Positions 1 through 5,068 of a stretch of 5,068 nt of DNA are shown piece by piece. Origin of the DNA: Ignavibacteriales bacterium. GTDB lineage: Bacteria > Bacteroidota > Ignavibacteria > Ignavibacteriales > Ignavibacteriaceae. Every line of letters starts with the position of its first letter. Position 1 is the first letter of the stretch. The stretch spans positions 1 through 5,068 of the forward strand of contig JAGUXE010000175.1 in NCBI GenBank assembly GCA_020061995.1. The letters run 5' to 3'. Under the pieces are notes generated by a model. That model did not search any database. It was not told where the DNA came from and was given only the letters and a program-made list of their open reading frames with translations. Both the position numbers and the translations under genes were made by a program.

Positions 1-50
1 GCCTGGGTCGGCTGGCTTCCAGCTAATTTTATTGCGGGTTCAGCTTTGCT

Positions 51-88
51 TGTGTTTTGCAGCCGGGTGCGGGCGGCTGCAAAACACA
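51..88. repeat. Perfect 14-bp inverted repeat with 10-base loop
   Basis: The arms are TGTGTTTTGCAGCC (51-64) and GGCTGCAAAACACA (75-88), perfectly complementary around the loop GGGTGCGGGC. The octamer GTGCGGGC in the loop recurs in the loop of the hairpin at 230-272. There is no T-tract on either side, so this is not a simple rho-independent terminator. Confidence 0.85.
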
Positions 89-152
89 GCGTCCTCACAT
101 CAAGAATTTATTACAAGTAAAACAATTTGTTTTTAACAAGGGTTCGTCCGCT

Positions 153-195
153 GTCTCGCCTGATACAAGTTAAATACCGCTTTGGATGGCGAGAC
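153..195. repeat. 8-bp inverted repeat GTCTCGCC/GGCGAGAC
   Basis: Arms at 153-160 and 188-195 match perfectly and enclose a 27-base AT-richer loop. The right arm directly abuts 196-203 (GCAAAGCT), which is complementary to 42-49, so the two helices could stack in one larger fold. Confidence 0.6.
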
Positions 196-229
196 GCAAA
201 GCTTCTCACGAATAGTGCTTGAGAGCCAG

Positions 230-272
230 CAAAAAGGCAAATTTTGAGTGCGGGCAAAATTTTGCCTTTTTG
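230..272. terminator. Long AT-rich hairpin, possible bidirectional terminator
   Basis: The left arm CAAAAAGGCAAATTTTG (230-246) pairs with CAAAATTTTGCCTTTTTG (255-272), with one unpaired base in the right arm and loop AGTGCGGG. Each strand shows a GGC/GCC block followed by five Ts, so it could stop transcripts coming from either side, including the minus-strand operon that ends at 348. The T-run is part of the stem instead of following it, so efficiency is uncertain. It may equally be part of the structured region to its left. Confidence 0.45.
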
Positions 273-308
273 TCCGAAACGACCTCATCCCATTTTAATG
301 CTTCAAAA

Positions 309-330
309 CCTAAGGTGATATCTTCCTAGG
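309..330 (-). terminator. Weak hairpin just past the nuclease gene
   Basis: Read on the minus strand, CCTAGG pairs with CCTTAGG (one bulged base) and is followed by TTTTG. It begins 17 bases beyond the stop codon of the minus-strand operon. The stem is only six base pairs and the U-tract is short, so it is a poor terminator; the larger hairpin at 230-272 could act as a back-up. Confidence 0.25.
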
Positions 331-347
331 AAAATTAATATCGACTT

Positions 348-1697
348 TTATGCAGTATCCTTTATTTTCGGGAAGCTTTCCGCCATCTCTACTTCTTGAG
401 CAGCGATTATGCTCGGTCTAATACTATCGAAAAGAATCCTCACCATAGTGGGACATCCCATAAATGTTTTTACTTCTCCTTTTGAAATTATCGGAATTCG
501 CTCTCCAATGACTAAACATCTTTTGTCTTCGGCTTTAGATTTCTCTTGCCGTCCTCTTTTCTTACTGCTCCAAGAAAATTCTCCTCCAGCATTTTTGATT
601 AAATCAGCAAACTTAATCCAGTTCAAAAAGAATAGAATTCTTAAATCCCCAAAAATTAAATCTACTATATACTCATCTGCAATGTTACGGAGAAAAAGTG
701 GCACCGATACCGGATAGTGAAATCCGCTCATGATAGAATCTACCGGATAAAGATAATTTTTATCAACATTCTCTACCAGCCAATCTTTAATTTTGCTATC
801 TTGTTTAAAAACTGCGTGAGAGAAATTTTTAATAATTTCATCGTTAGACAAACTTTTGTTAGAAATTACATAAATCCATAAACAACCATCAATTAAGCCA
901 ATTGCTTCTCCCTCTTTTCTAGCGTTCTTAATTATTTCTGATAACTCTTGATCATAGATGGCATCTTGCGTTTTTGGCTCAACAAGAAATATACTTTCTC
1001 CAGTAACATGATCGATGCCTTTATCGTCGCGAATAACTTTAGCAGCATTTAACCTTCTTTTTTCTTGTTTAATGAAACGCGAAAGTTGCTCCTTGCCTTT
1101 TTCTCCATATTTTTGAATGAAGAAATACAATGCTCTGTCACAATCCAAAGAATCAATAAGAGTTGAATTTACCTTTCCTTCTTTTAATTCAATGGATTCT
1201 ATCTTGCCTGTTTTTAAATTCGTATGCAATATATCTCCGATATCTATACAGGTAGTTGCATCATTCAAAATAGCTAAACTATACGGATCCCCATTAATTT
1301 CCGTAAGAGTTTTAAATATGCTAATTGGGTTTTGATAAATTAAAAATCCCCGTTCTTTATAAAAACATAATCGTTTTAAAATATGTCTTTGGAAATGTAA
1401 TATAAGCCAAGCTAAAGAATCATTAAATCGCCTCCAGATTAATCTATTAAAATAGAGATCTTCAGTAGTATCTTTGCTAAATTTATTATCTTTTGCTTTT
1501 TTAATACGAGAATCAAAATCTATTATCGCTCCAATTGCAATTTCATGGAGTTTCTTATATGATTCATGAGTCTTCTTTATAAAGTCATCGCGATTTTTAG
1601 CGATAGATGCAAACGTAGAGAATCTCGCATCATCTCCTGCAGGTTTTCTAAGCATTTGCAGTGCTGCATATAACCAATCTTTTTTCTGAGCCACCAT
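348..1697 (-). CDS. Putative PD-(D/E)XK nuclease, helicase partner
   Basis: This 449-aa protein belongs to no family I can name. The best functional clue is in the middle: a hydrophobic strand with D152 and D155 (CIDIGDIL), a turn, then a second strand carrying E170-L171-K172 (IESIELKEGK). This is the spacing and pattern of a PD-(D/E)XK nuclease core. A following charged helix has Q204-LSR-F208, resembling the QxxxY motif of RecB-type nucleases. The N-terminal 130 residues look helical. The C-terminal part has a hydrophobic stretch near 341-360 and a lysine/arginine-rich patch at 379-388 that might bind nucleic acid. There is no signal peptide and no Walker A motif. The gene starts 18 bases after the helicase stop, preceded only by a weak GGA element, and is almost certainly cotranscribed with the helicase. 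It may cut DNA that the helicase unwinds, in defence or repair. The nuclease call is inference from motifs; an unknown function remains possible. Confidence 0.6.
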   Translation of the reverse strand: MVAQKKDWLYAALQMLRKPAGDDARFSTFASIAKNRDDFIKKTHESYKKLHEIAIGAIIDFDSRIKKAKDNKFSKDTTEDLYFNRLIWRRFNDSLAWLILHFQRHILKRLCFYKERGFLIYQNPISIFKTLTEINGDPYSLAILNDATTCIDIGDILHTNLKTGKIESIELKEGKVNSTLIDSLDCDRALYFFIQKYGEKGKEQLSRFIKQEKRRLNAAKVIRDDKGIDHVTGESIFLVEPKTQDAIYDQELSEIIKNARKEGEAIGLIDGCLWIYVISNKSLSNDEIIKNFSHAVFKQDSKIKDWLVENVDKNYLYPVDSIMSGFHYPVSVPLFLRNIADEYIVDLIFGDLRILFFLNWIKFADLIKNAGGEFSWSSKKRGRQEKSKAEDKRCLVIGERIPIISKGEVKTFMGCPTMVRILFDSIRPSIIAAQEVEMAESFPKIKDTA

Positions 1698-1715
1698 GTT
1701 TTTAATCCAATATTT

Positions 1716-3440
1716 TCAGAACTTATAATTTTTGTCTATTAATTCTTTTTTGAGGTGTTTATTTCTGATCCACTGAAGAAATATTGATGGGAGCCCCGCT
1801 GGGGCTCCAGCAAATCTACTAACCGATGTCAAATAACATTTCTTCACGGTTCTAGCGAGGATAACAATCATTTGACATATCTCAATGTCAGTAGGATTAC
1901 GATTATTCTTTGGTAAATTACCTTCATTTAATCCTAATGCAAATACATAACCAGCAGAAAGTCCTTTACATCCAACATAAGTAGTCAGAATTACCGATAT
2001 GCTTTGTTTGTCTTTCGCTTCTTTTGTCTTTTTACCTCGCTCAAGCAAATACTCCTCTAATTTATTGCTGTCCTGCCTGAAAGTAGACTCAAGCAGTTTC
2101 TTTTGTTCCCTAGTGATTTCTACCCCGTTTTTAACATTCTCCAATAGCTTAACTATTGCTTCATGCTTATTTATAATATCTTTTGGAATATTATCGTATA
2201 TAGCTCTTTTATTCTCAAGCGATTCTTTAAGTATATCTTTTAGATTTTTTACTCGCTCATGCTCTAAAATAATCCGCCAACCCAAATTGGAGACCTTATC
2301 ATTATTGATCAAAATTCTATAGCCATCGAGAATATTCGTTCGCTTAGCCATATCATCTTGCTTATTATACACTACTTGCCATTCTTGATGATGCTTTGTA
2401 AGATAAGAATTTATTTGCTTAAGATAATGGTGAGGTCCAGTTATCAATACGGTAAAATCTGCTTCGATATTAGCTTCTTCAATTTCTTTTTGATTAAGAT
2501 TCTCGATCTCCTTTTCAATGAATCGTGATAAATAAGGCACTCGTTCACTTTGAACGCTGCAATGAGCCTGGATAATAGCGGGATATTTTTTGTTGTCATT
2601 TAGTTTCTTGGGAAGATAGCAAAGGTATACTTTGTTAACGCGATCTCTGAGCTTATTAGAGGCCATGGCCATAGTTAATATGTCTTGTATTGCATCAACT
2701 ATTACCTTCGTACATCTACTACAAAAAGGCAATTCAAAATTCTTATATTCTTTACTACGATATTTCTCCCTTATGTATTGGGGAGAAGCATTCTTAAGCT
2801 GTCCATACAGCGCTTGGTCGTCATCCCCAACAATAAGAATAGCATTTTTTTGACTAATTAGATCGATAAAGATTACTTCTAACAAATTAAAATCCTGATA
2901 CTCATCTACCAAAACCTGATCAAAGGTAGGTATGTCAGCGGGATTTTGTTCAAAGTGCTCAATTACTCTGAAAACTGAGTCGTCAAAAGAAATTGCATTA
3001 TAATAGTTAGAGCGTTCAATAAAAAATCCTAACTCTGGACTTTTTCGTTTAAGCTGTGTGAAGCTCTGGCGGAAATGCAGTTCTTTCCCCAAAAGAAGAA
3101 GAGTATCTGATTTGACTATAAGATTTAATTGAGGATAAAGAATAAATTTATCATCTATACCTTTACGGCTGACCTTATGCAGAATGCTCTTACAAAAACT
3201 ATGAAATGTACAACATTTTGCCTTATTCCCTAATTCTTGATTAAGCTTGTCAGCCAGATTATTTATGAATGTCAATACTAAATAACTTCCCGGCTTATGA
3301 TCAATTATCTTGCCAAATAAAAAGGTTTTTCCAGTCCCCGGGCCAGATACAATAATTTTTTTAGGCTCTAGAGAATCGACTATTACCTTAGTAAAACGGT
3401 TTCTTTCTGCCTCCTGTTTTGTCAATTCTTCGGTATTCAT
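1716..3440 (-). CDS. UvrD/Rep-like superfamily 1 DNA helicase
   Basis: This 574-aa ATP-dependent helicase probably translocates 3' to 5' on single-stranded DNA, as UvrD/Rep relatives do. Visible motifs are: Walker A SGPGTGKT (32-39); motif Ia LTFINNLADKL (56-66) and TFHSF (78-82); Walker B LVDEYQD (177-183); motif III VGDDDQALYG (204-213); a motif IV-like LPFCSRC (237-243), with cysteines flanking the conserved arginine; motif V around VGCKGLSAGYV (489-499) with LNEGNLP; and motif VI ILARTVKKCYLTSVSRF (527-543), R530 being the likely arginine finger. It is shorter than UvrD, Rep or PcrA (about 700 aa), with a reduced 2B region and a charged helical stretch near 400-475. It has no fused nuclease domain; the downstream gene may supply one. 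The ATG at 3440 is the only start in reach, since an in-frame stop lies 18 bases upstream. The best Shine-Dalgarno-like AAGGAAG is about 25 bases away, too far for normal use. Length and architecture recall GajB of Gabija, but the partner gene differs. Confidence 0.9.
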   Translation of the reverse strand: MNTEELTKQEAERNRFTKVIVDSLEPKKIIVSGPGTGKTFLFGKIIDHKPGSYLVLTFINNLADKLNQELGNKAKCCTFHSFCKSILHKVSRKGIDDKFILYPQLNLIVKSDTLLLLGKELHFRQSFTQLKRKSPELGFFIERSNYYNAISFDDSVFRVIEHFEQNPADIPTFDQVLVDEYQDFNLLEVIFIDLISQKNAILIVGDDDQALYGQLKNASPQYIREKYRSKEYKNFELPFCSRCTKVIVDAIQDILTMAMASNKLRDRVNKVYLCYLPKKLNDNKKYPAIIQAHCSVQSERVPYLSRFIEKEIENLNQKEIEEANIEADFTVLITGPHHYLKQINSYLTKHHQEWQVVYNKQDDMAKRTNILDGYRILINNDKVSNLGWRIILEHERVKNLKDILKESLENKRAIYDNIPKDIINKHEAIVKLLENVKNGVEITREQKKLLESTFRQDSNKLEEYLLERGKKTKEAKDKQSISVILTTYVGCKGLSAGYVFALGLNEGNLPKNNRNPTDIEICQMIVILARTVKKCYLTSVSRFAGAPAGLPSIFLQWIRNKHLKKELIDKNYKF

Positions 3441-3480
3441 TTTAGAAAAATTTAGTTAGATTTCTTCCTTACTTACGTCT

Positions 3481-3509
3481 ATTATAGTAGAGAATAAAAC
3501 TGTTGACAA
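3481..3509 (-). promoter_or_regulatory. Sigma70-type promoter of the helicase-nuclease operon
   Basis: On the minus strand TTGTCA (3509-3504) is followed after exactly 17 bases by a perfect TATAAT (3486-3481). Transcription would start near 3474, leaving a leader of about 34 nt before the helicase ATG at 3440. Five of six -35 bases and six of six -10 bases match consensus, so this should be a strong promoter unless repressed. Its -35 box shares five base pairs with the rightward promoter. Confidence 0.7.
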
Positions 3510-3531
3510 GGAAGATAAATAAAGATATATT
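3503..3531 (+). promoter_or_regulatory. Sigma70-type rightward promoter of the leader/small RNA
   Basis: A perfect TTGACA (3503-3508), a 17-base spacer and TATATT (3526-3531) give 11 of 12 consensus bases at ideal spacing. The predicted start is about 3538, at a GGG. The -35 box overlaps that of the leftward promoter (3504-3509), so polymerase may not be able to occupy both at once. Confidence 0.7.
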
Positions 3532-3537
3532 AAAATC

Positions 3538-3626
3538 GGGTATCGAAGGTGGTGAGTTTGAAGGGGGAACCTCCACGTAAAAAAAGTAAAACCTTTGGAG
3601 ATTATTCTCTGAAGGTTTTTTATTTT
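3538..3626 (+). ncRNA. Candidate small RNA or attenuator leader
   Basis: The element runs from the predicted start of the rightward promoter to the end of the terminator, about 85-90 nt. It can form an upstream stem, 3549-3556 with 3571-3576 (GTGG-tg-AG against CTCCAC). The same CTCCA (3571-3575) can instead pair with TGGAG (3596-3600) inside the left arm of the terminator, the 1:2, 2:3, 3:4 layout of an attenuator. It could therefore control read-through into the methyltransferase operon, or simply be a free-standing small RNA. It matches no riboswitch or Rfam family that I recognise. A 27-codon GTG-started frame (3549-3632) runs through it but would overlap the terminator. Confidence 0.5.
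3588..3626 (+). terminator. Strong rho-independent terminator
   Basis: The left arm AAAACCTTTGGAGA (3588-3601) and right arm TCTCTGAAGGTTTT (3606-3619) pair over 14 positions (two G-T wobbles) around the loop TTAT, followed by a T-rich tail (3616-3626, interrupted by one A). It ends the short rightward transcript starting near 3538. Read on the minus strand there is also a T-run two bases past the stem, but no minus-strand gene lies upstream to need it. Confidence 0.85.
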
Positions 3627-3653
3627 GACTAAATTCAAAAACTATGCTAAACT
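3625..3653 (+). promoter_or_regulatory. Second rightward promoter, for the regulator-methyltransferase operon
   Basis: TTGACT (3625-3630), a 17-base spacer and TAAACT (3648-3653) form a moderate sigma70-type promoter placed directly at the tail of the terminator. The predicted start near 3660 is only a few bases before the ATG at 3664, so the transcript would be leaderless or nearly so, consistent with the absence of a Shine-Dalgarno sequence there. The -10 box lies within the 10-bp repeats, so a protein bound to them would block it. Confidence 0.45.
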
Positions 3654-3666
3654 ATGTTAAAGTATG
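3637..3666 (+). repeat. Three 10-bp direct repeats, likely operator
   Basis: Units AAAAACTATG (3637), CTAAACTATG (3647) and TTAAAGTATG (3657) follow each other with exactly 10-bp periodicity, so each AACTATG-like core faces the same side of the helix. The last unit contains the ATG of the DNA-binding protein gene, and the middle one overlaps the -10 box. Autoregulation by the 60-aa protein is the natural inference; there is no direct proof. Confidence 0.5.
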
Positions 3667-3846
3667 AATAAGAATAATAGATATACCTCACAACAAGTAG
3701 CGGAAATTTTAGGGATTTATAAGCGGACTCTTTTTAATTGGGAGGGAGCCGGTAAAATACCCAAAGCAAAAAGAGATCCGATGAACAACTATAGATATTA
3801 CATAAAAAAAGATATTTCTTTACTCAAAAGAATAACAAAACGATAA
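3664..3846 (+). CDS. Small MerR/excisionase-type DNA-binding protein
   Basis: This 60-aa protein consists almost entirely of a winged helix-turn-helix of the MerR/excisionase group. The first helices read YTSQQVAEILGIYKRTLFNWE (7-27, turn at G17), followed by a G30-K-I-P stretch and the wing with NYRYY (42-46) before a final basic helix. It has no dimerising coiled coil or effector domain, so it is not a full MerR sensor. Such small proteins act as transcriptional regulators, excisionases or specificity factors. Here it is the first gene of a methyltransferase operon, its stop overlaps the next start by one base (TAATG), and its own start lies in a set of 10-bp repeats. It is therefore most likely a control protein that represses or tunes this operon. 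No Shine-Dalgarno sequence precedes it. An excisionase role is less likely because no integrase is in view. Confidence 0.8.
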   Translation: MNKNNRYTSQQVAEILGIYKRTLFNWEGAGKIPKAKRDPMNNYRYYIKKDISLLKRITKR

Positions 3847-4517
3847 TGTTAACAGAAAACAAAATAAAAACATATATTTATCCGGAAGACTTCATTAATA
3901 AAATTATCTGCGGCGATTGCCTAGAATTAATTAAGTTAATACCTGATAATAAAATAGACTGCATAATTACCGACCCGCCTTATGGACTAAATAAAAATGG
4001 TATAAAAAATGATAAAGATTTAAGTCTCTTTTATAATATTATGCCGGAGTGTTATCGCGTTTTAAAAAATGATAGCTTCTTTGCTACCTTTTTCAGCACA
4101 AAATATCTTCCGGATTTATTTAAAAATAACCCTTTTGCTTATTTTTGGCAATTTGTCTTATACTGTCCAGAGGGCAGCGTCCGGTCCCCTATCGGATTTA
4201 CGAAATATATGTCTTGTTTTGTCTTTAAAAAAGGTAATCCCAAACTTATAAAGTGGAAAACAGACATATTTAAAGATACACCGGGGAAAATGGTTGAGCC
4301 AGATGAAGGCTTTATTGATCATCCTACCCCGAAACCAAAGCATTTTATAAAAGAAATTATGGAAATGATTACTTTAGAAGATGATTTAATTCTCGACCCT
4401 TTCATTGGAAGCGGAAGCACAGCCGTAGCCTGTAAACAGCTTAAAAGAAGATTCATAGGCTTTGAGGTTAAGAAAGATTATTGTCTTCTTGCTAATGAAA
4501 GAGTAGCGAAATTCTAA
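3846..4517 (+). CDS. Beta-class DNA methyltransferase (DPPY)
   Basis: This 223-aa S-adenosylmethionine-dependent DNA methyltransferase probably makes N6-methyladenine; DPPY is typical of adenine enzymes, although N4-cytosine cannot be excluded. The order of motifs is that of the beta class: a start-side IICGDCLELI (20-29), catalytic IITDPPYG (40-47), then HPTPKP (159-164, before motif X), and the AdoMet-binding LDPFIGSGST (183-192) with GFEV (205-208). The target-recognition part between about 50 and 155 is short, giving a protein near the lower end of the family's size. The motif set is complete, so it should be active. Translation is coupled to the upstream regulator by a one-base overlap, and the next gene starts four bases after its stop. 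Likely roles are self-protection of host DNA in a restriction-modification or other defence system, or an orphan epigenetic mark. Confidence 0.92.
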   Translation: MLTENKIKTYIYPEDFINKIICGDCLELIKLIPDNKIDCIITDPPYGLNKNGIKNDKDLSLFYNIMPECYRVLKNDSFFATFFSTKYLPDLFKNNPFAYFWQFVLYCPEGSVRSPIGFTKYMSCFVFKKGNPKLIKWKTDIFKDTPGKMVEPDEGFIDHPTPKPKHFIKEIMEMITLEDDLILDPFIGSGSTAVACKQLKRRFIGFEVKKDYCLLANERVAKF

Positions 4518-4521
4518 GATT

Positions 4522-5068
4522 ATGAAAATAGCTAGTATCAAAAGACACAATAGTAATAAAGAAAAAATCTTAGGTCAATTCTTTACAAAAGAATCTATTA
4601 TCGAAAAACTATTAGATATCTTATTTGAATATAAACATTACAAAAATAATATAGAAATCCTAGAGCCTTCTTTTGGAACTGGTAATTTTATTAAAGTTTT
4701 AAATAGAAGAGGATTTTATAATATTGATGGATGCGAAATTGACGAAACCCTAGCTGACAAAGCAGAAGACTTCTTTGACTATCCGATAGAAAAAAAATTT
4801 GACTTAATTATAGGTAATCCACCTTTCACTAAATACAATATTAAAGAAAGTTACTATTATCCTAAGAAATATCTAAGTAGCACTATCTCGCCTCATAACT
4901 ATTTACCTAGTAAAATATTAAAGAGAGAAAAGGAAAAAATAGAAAATGTATTTATTTTAAAATCACTAAAACACCTAAATGACAAAGATTCTACCATTGC
5001 ATTCATTCTTCCTATTTCATTTTTTATCAGAAATAAGAATAAAGCCATAAAAAGAGAAATCTTAAATA
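4522..5068 (+). CDS. Gamma-class adenine DNA methyltransferase, 5' part
   Basis: The first 182 codons are present and the frame runs off the window without a stop. Motif order is that of gamma-class N6-adenine methyltransferases such as M.TaqI and Eco57I-type enzymes: GQFFT (18-22, motif X region), AdoMet-binding ILEPSFGTGNF (46-56), an acidic CEID (71-74, motif II), catalytic GNPPFTKYN (98-106), and IAFILPISFF further on (the strand-helix that follows in TaqI). It may be a stand-alone methyltransferase or the N-terminal half of a fused type IIG restriction-methylation enzyme; the missing C-terminus decides. The ATG lies four bases after the previous stop with only weak ribosome-binding potential, so translational coupling is likely. 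Having two adenine methyltransferases of different classes side by side is known for restriction systems with asymmetric target sites. Confidence 0.9.
   Translation, partial: MKIASIKRHNSNKEKILGQFFTKESIIEKLLDILFEYKHYKNNIEILEPSFGTGNFIKVLNRRGFYNIDGCEIDETLADKAEDFFDYPIEKKFDLIIGNPPFTKYNIKESYYYPKKYLSSTISPHNYLPSKILKREKEKIENVFILKSLKHLNDKDSTIAFILPISFFIRNKNKAIKREILN

Larger units (their letters stand above)
1..347. other. Non-coding region dense in inverted repeats
   Basis: No open frame with gene-like features covers this stretch. It is visibly richer in G+C than the genes to its right and holds at least five inverted repeats: a small hairpin at 11-23 (GCTGG/CCAGC), a 14-bp perfect one at 51-88, an 8-bp one at 153-195, a short one at 204-224 (TCTCA/TGAGA) and a long one at 230-272. 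Two further long-range pairings enclose these: 11-17 with 224-230 (GCTGGCT/AGCCAGC) and 42-49 with 196-203 (AGCTTTGC/GCAAAGCT). It lies downstream of the minus-strand operon. It could be a structured RNA whose promoter lies outside the window, a repeat element, or a recombination site. No Rfam class was recognised. Confidence 0.55.
3441..3663. promoter_or_regulatory. Divergent control region between the two operons
   Basis: These 223 bases separate the leftward helicase-nuclease operon from the rightward regulator-methyltransferase operon. They hold a leftward promoter, a rightward promoter with an overlapping -35 box, a short transcribed element ending in a strong terminator, a second rightward promoter and a set of 10-bp repeats, each listed separately. 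A 60-codon minus-strand frame across it has no family features and conflicts with these signals. Confidence 0.75.

Noticed and set aside
128..175. Integron attC core boxes (minus-strand ATTTAAC and GTTAAAA)
   Set aside because: Only one box fits the RYYYAAC/GTTRRRY consensus, the spacing is short, and the intervening sequence does not form the expected paired arms.
409..717. 102-codon plus-strand frame opposite the nuclease gene
   Set aside because: It lies wholly antisense to the 449-aa gene, shows no family motifs, and the minus-strand frame is longer with a recognisable core.
348..3440. Gabija (GajA-GajB) identity for the minus-strand operon
   Set aside because: The helicase is GajB-like in size and motifs, but the partner lacks the Walker A and TOPRIM motifs that define GajA.
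3538..3626. Known riboswitch, T-box or SRP RNA
   Set aside because: None of the conserved core sequences I know for these classes (for example the T-box GGGTGG-ACCGCG or the SRP GGAAG tetraloop domain) is present.
3456..3638. 60-codon minus-strand frame in the intergenic region
   Set aside because: It overlaps both promoters and the terminator, has no known motif and no ribosome-binding site; better explained as a shadow of regulatory DNA.
4158..4343. 61-codon minus-strand frame inside the beta-class methyltransferase
   Set aside because: It is antisense to a gene with a full set of catalytic motifs and has no features of its own.
1..5068. CRISPR array, tRNA or rRNA genes
   Set aside because: No regularly spaced direct repeats of the right length, no tRNA cloverleaf and no rRNA signature were found on either strand.

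Overview
The window is AT-rich bacterial DNA. It has recognisable sigma70-type promoters, a canonical rho-independent terminator, the standard genetic code (the helicase gene ends in TGA) and short or overlapping gene junctions. The lineage cannot be fixed from the sequence. No housekeeping gene is present, and the gene content (nuclease, helicase, small DNA-binding protein, DNA methyltransferases) is that of an accessory or defence region on a chromosome, mobile element or phage-like replicon.

Layout. Positions 1-347 contain no convincing gene. They look richer in G+C than the rest and are packed with inverted repeats, some nested, so this could be a structured RNA or a repeat element; its right edge may also terminate the operon that runs into it. 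Positions 348-3440 hold a two-gene operon on the minus strand. The upstream gene is a compact UvrD/Rep-like superfamily 1 helicase (574 aa). Eighteen bases after it comes a 449-aa protein with no name I recognise, but with a plausible PD-(D/E)XK nuclease core (D155, E170-x-K172, and a QxxxF helix at 204-208). Positions 3441-3663 form a dense divergent control region: two promoters back to back with overlapping -35 boxes, a short RNA or leader ending in a strong terminator, then a second rightward promoter embedded in three 10-bp repeats. Positions 3664-5068 hold a rightward operon: a 60-aa MerR/excisionase-type DNA-binding protein, a beta-class (DPPY) DNA methyltransferase, and the first 182 codons of a gamma-class (NPPF, TaqI-like) adenine methyltransferase cut by the window edge.

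How they may work together (inference). The minus-strand pair reads as an effector module, in which a helicase moves or unwinds DNA and a nuclease cuts it. The plus-strand operon reads as a modification module with its own small regulator. The shared divergent promoter region suggests co-regulation of the two halves, as in restriction-modification systems, but the two operons could equally be independent neighbours in a defence island. The nuclease-helicase pair is the best candidate here for an undescribed system. It resembles Gabija only in having a UvrD-like helicase, because the partner shows no ATPase or TOPRIM motif.
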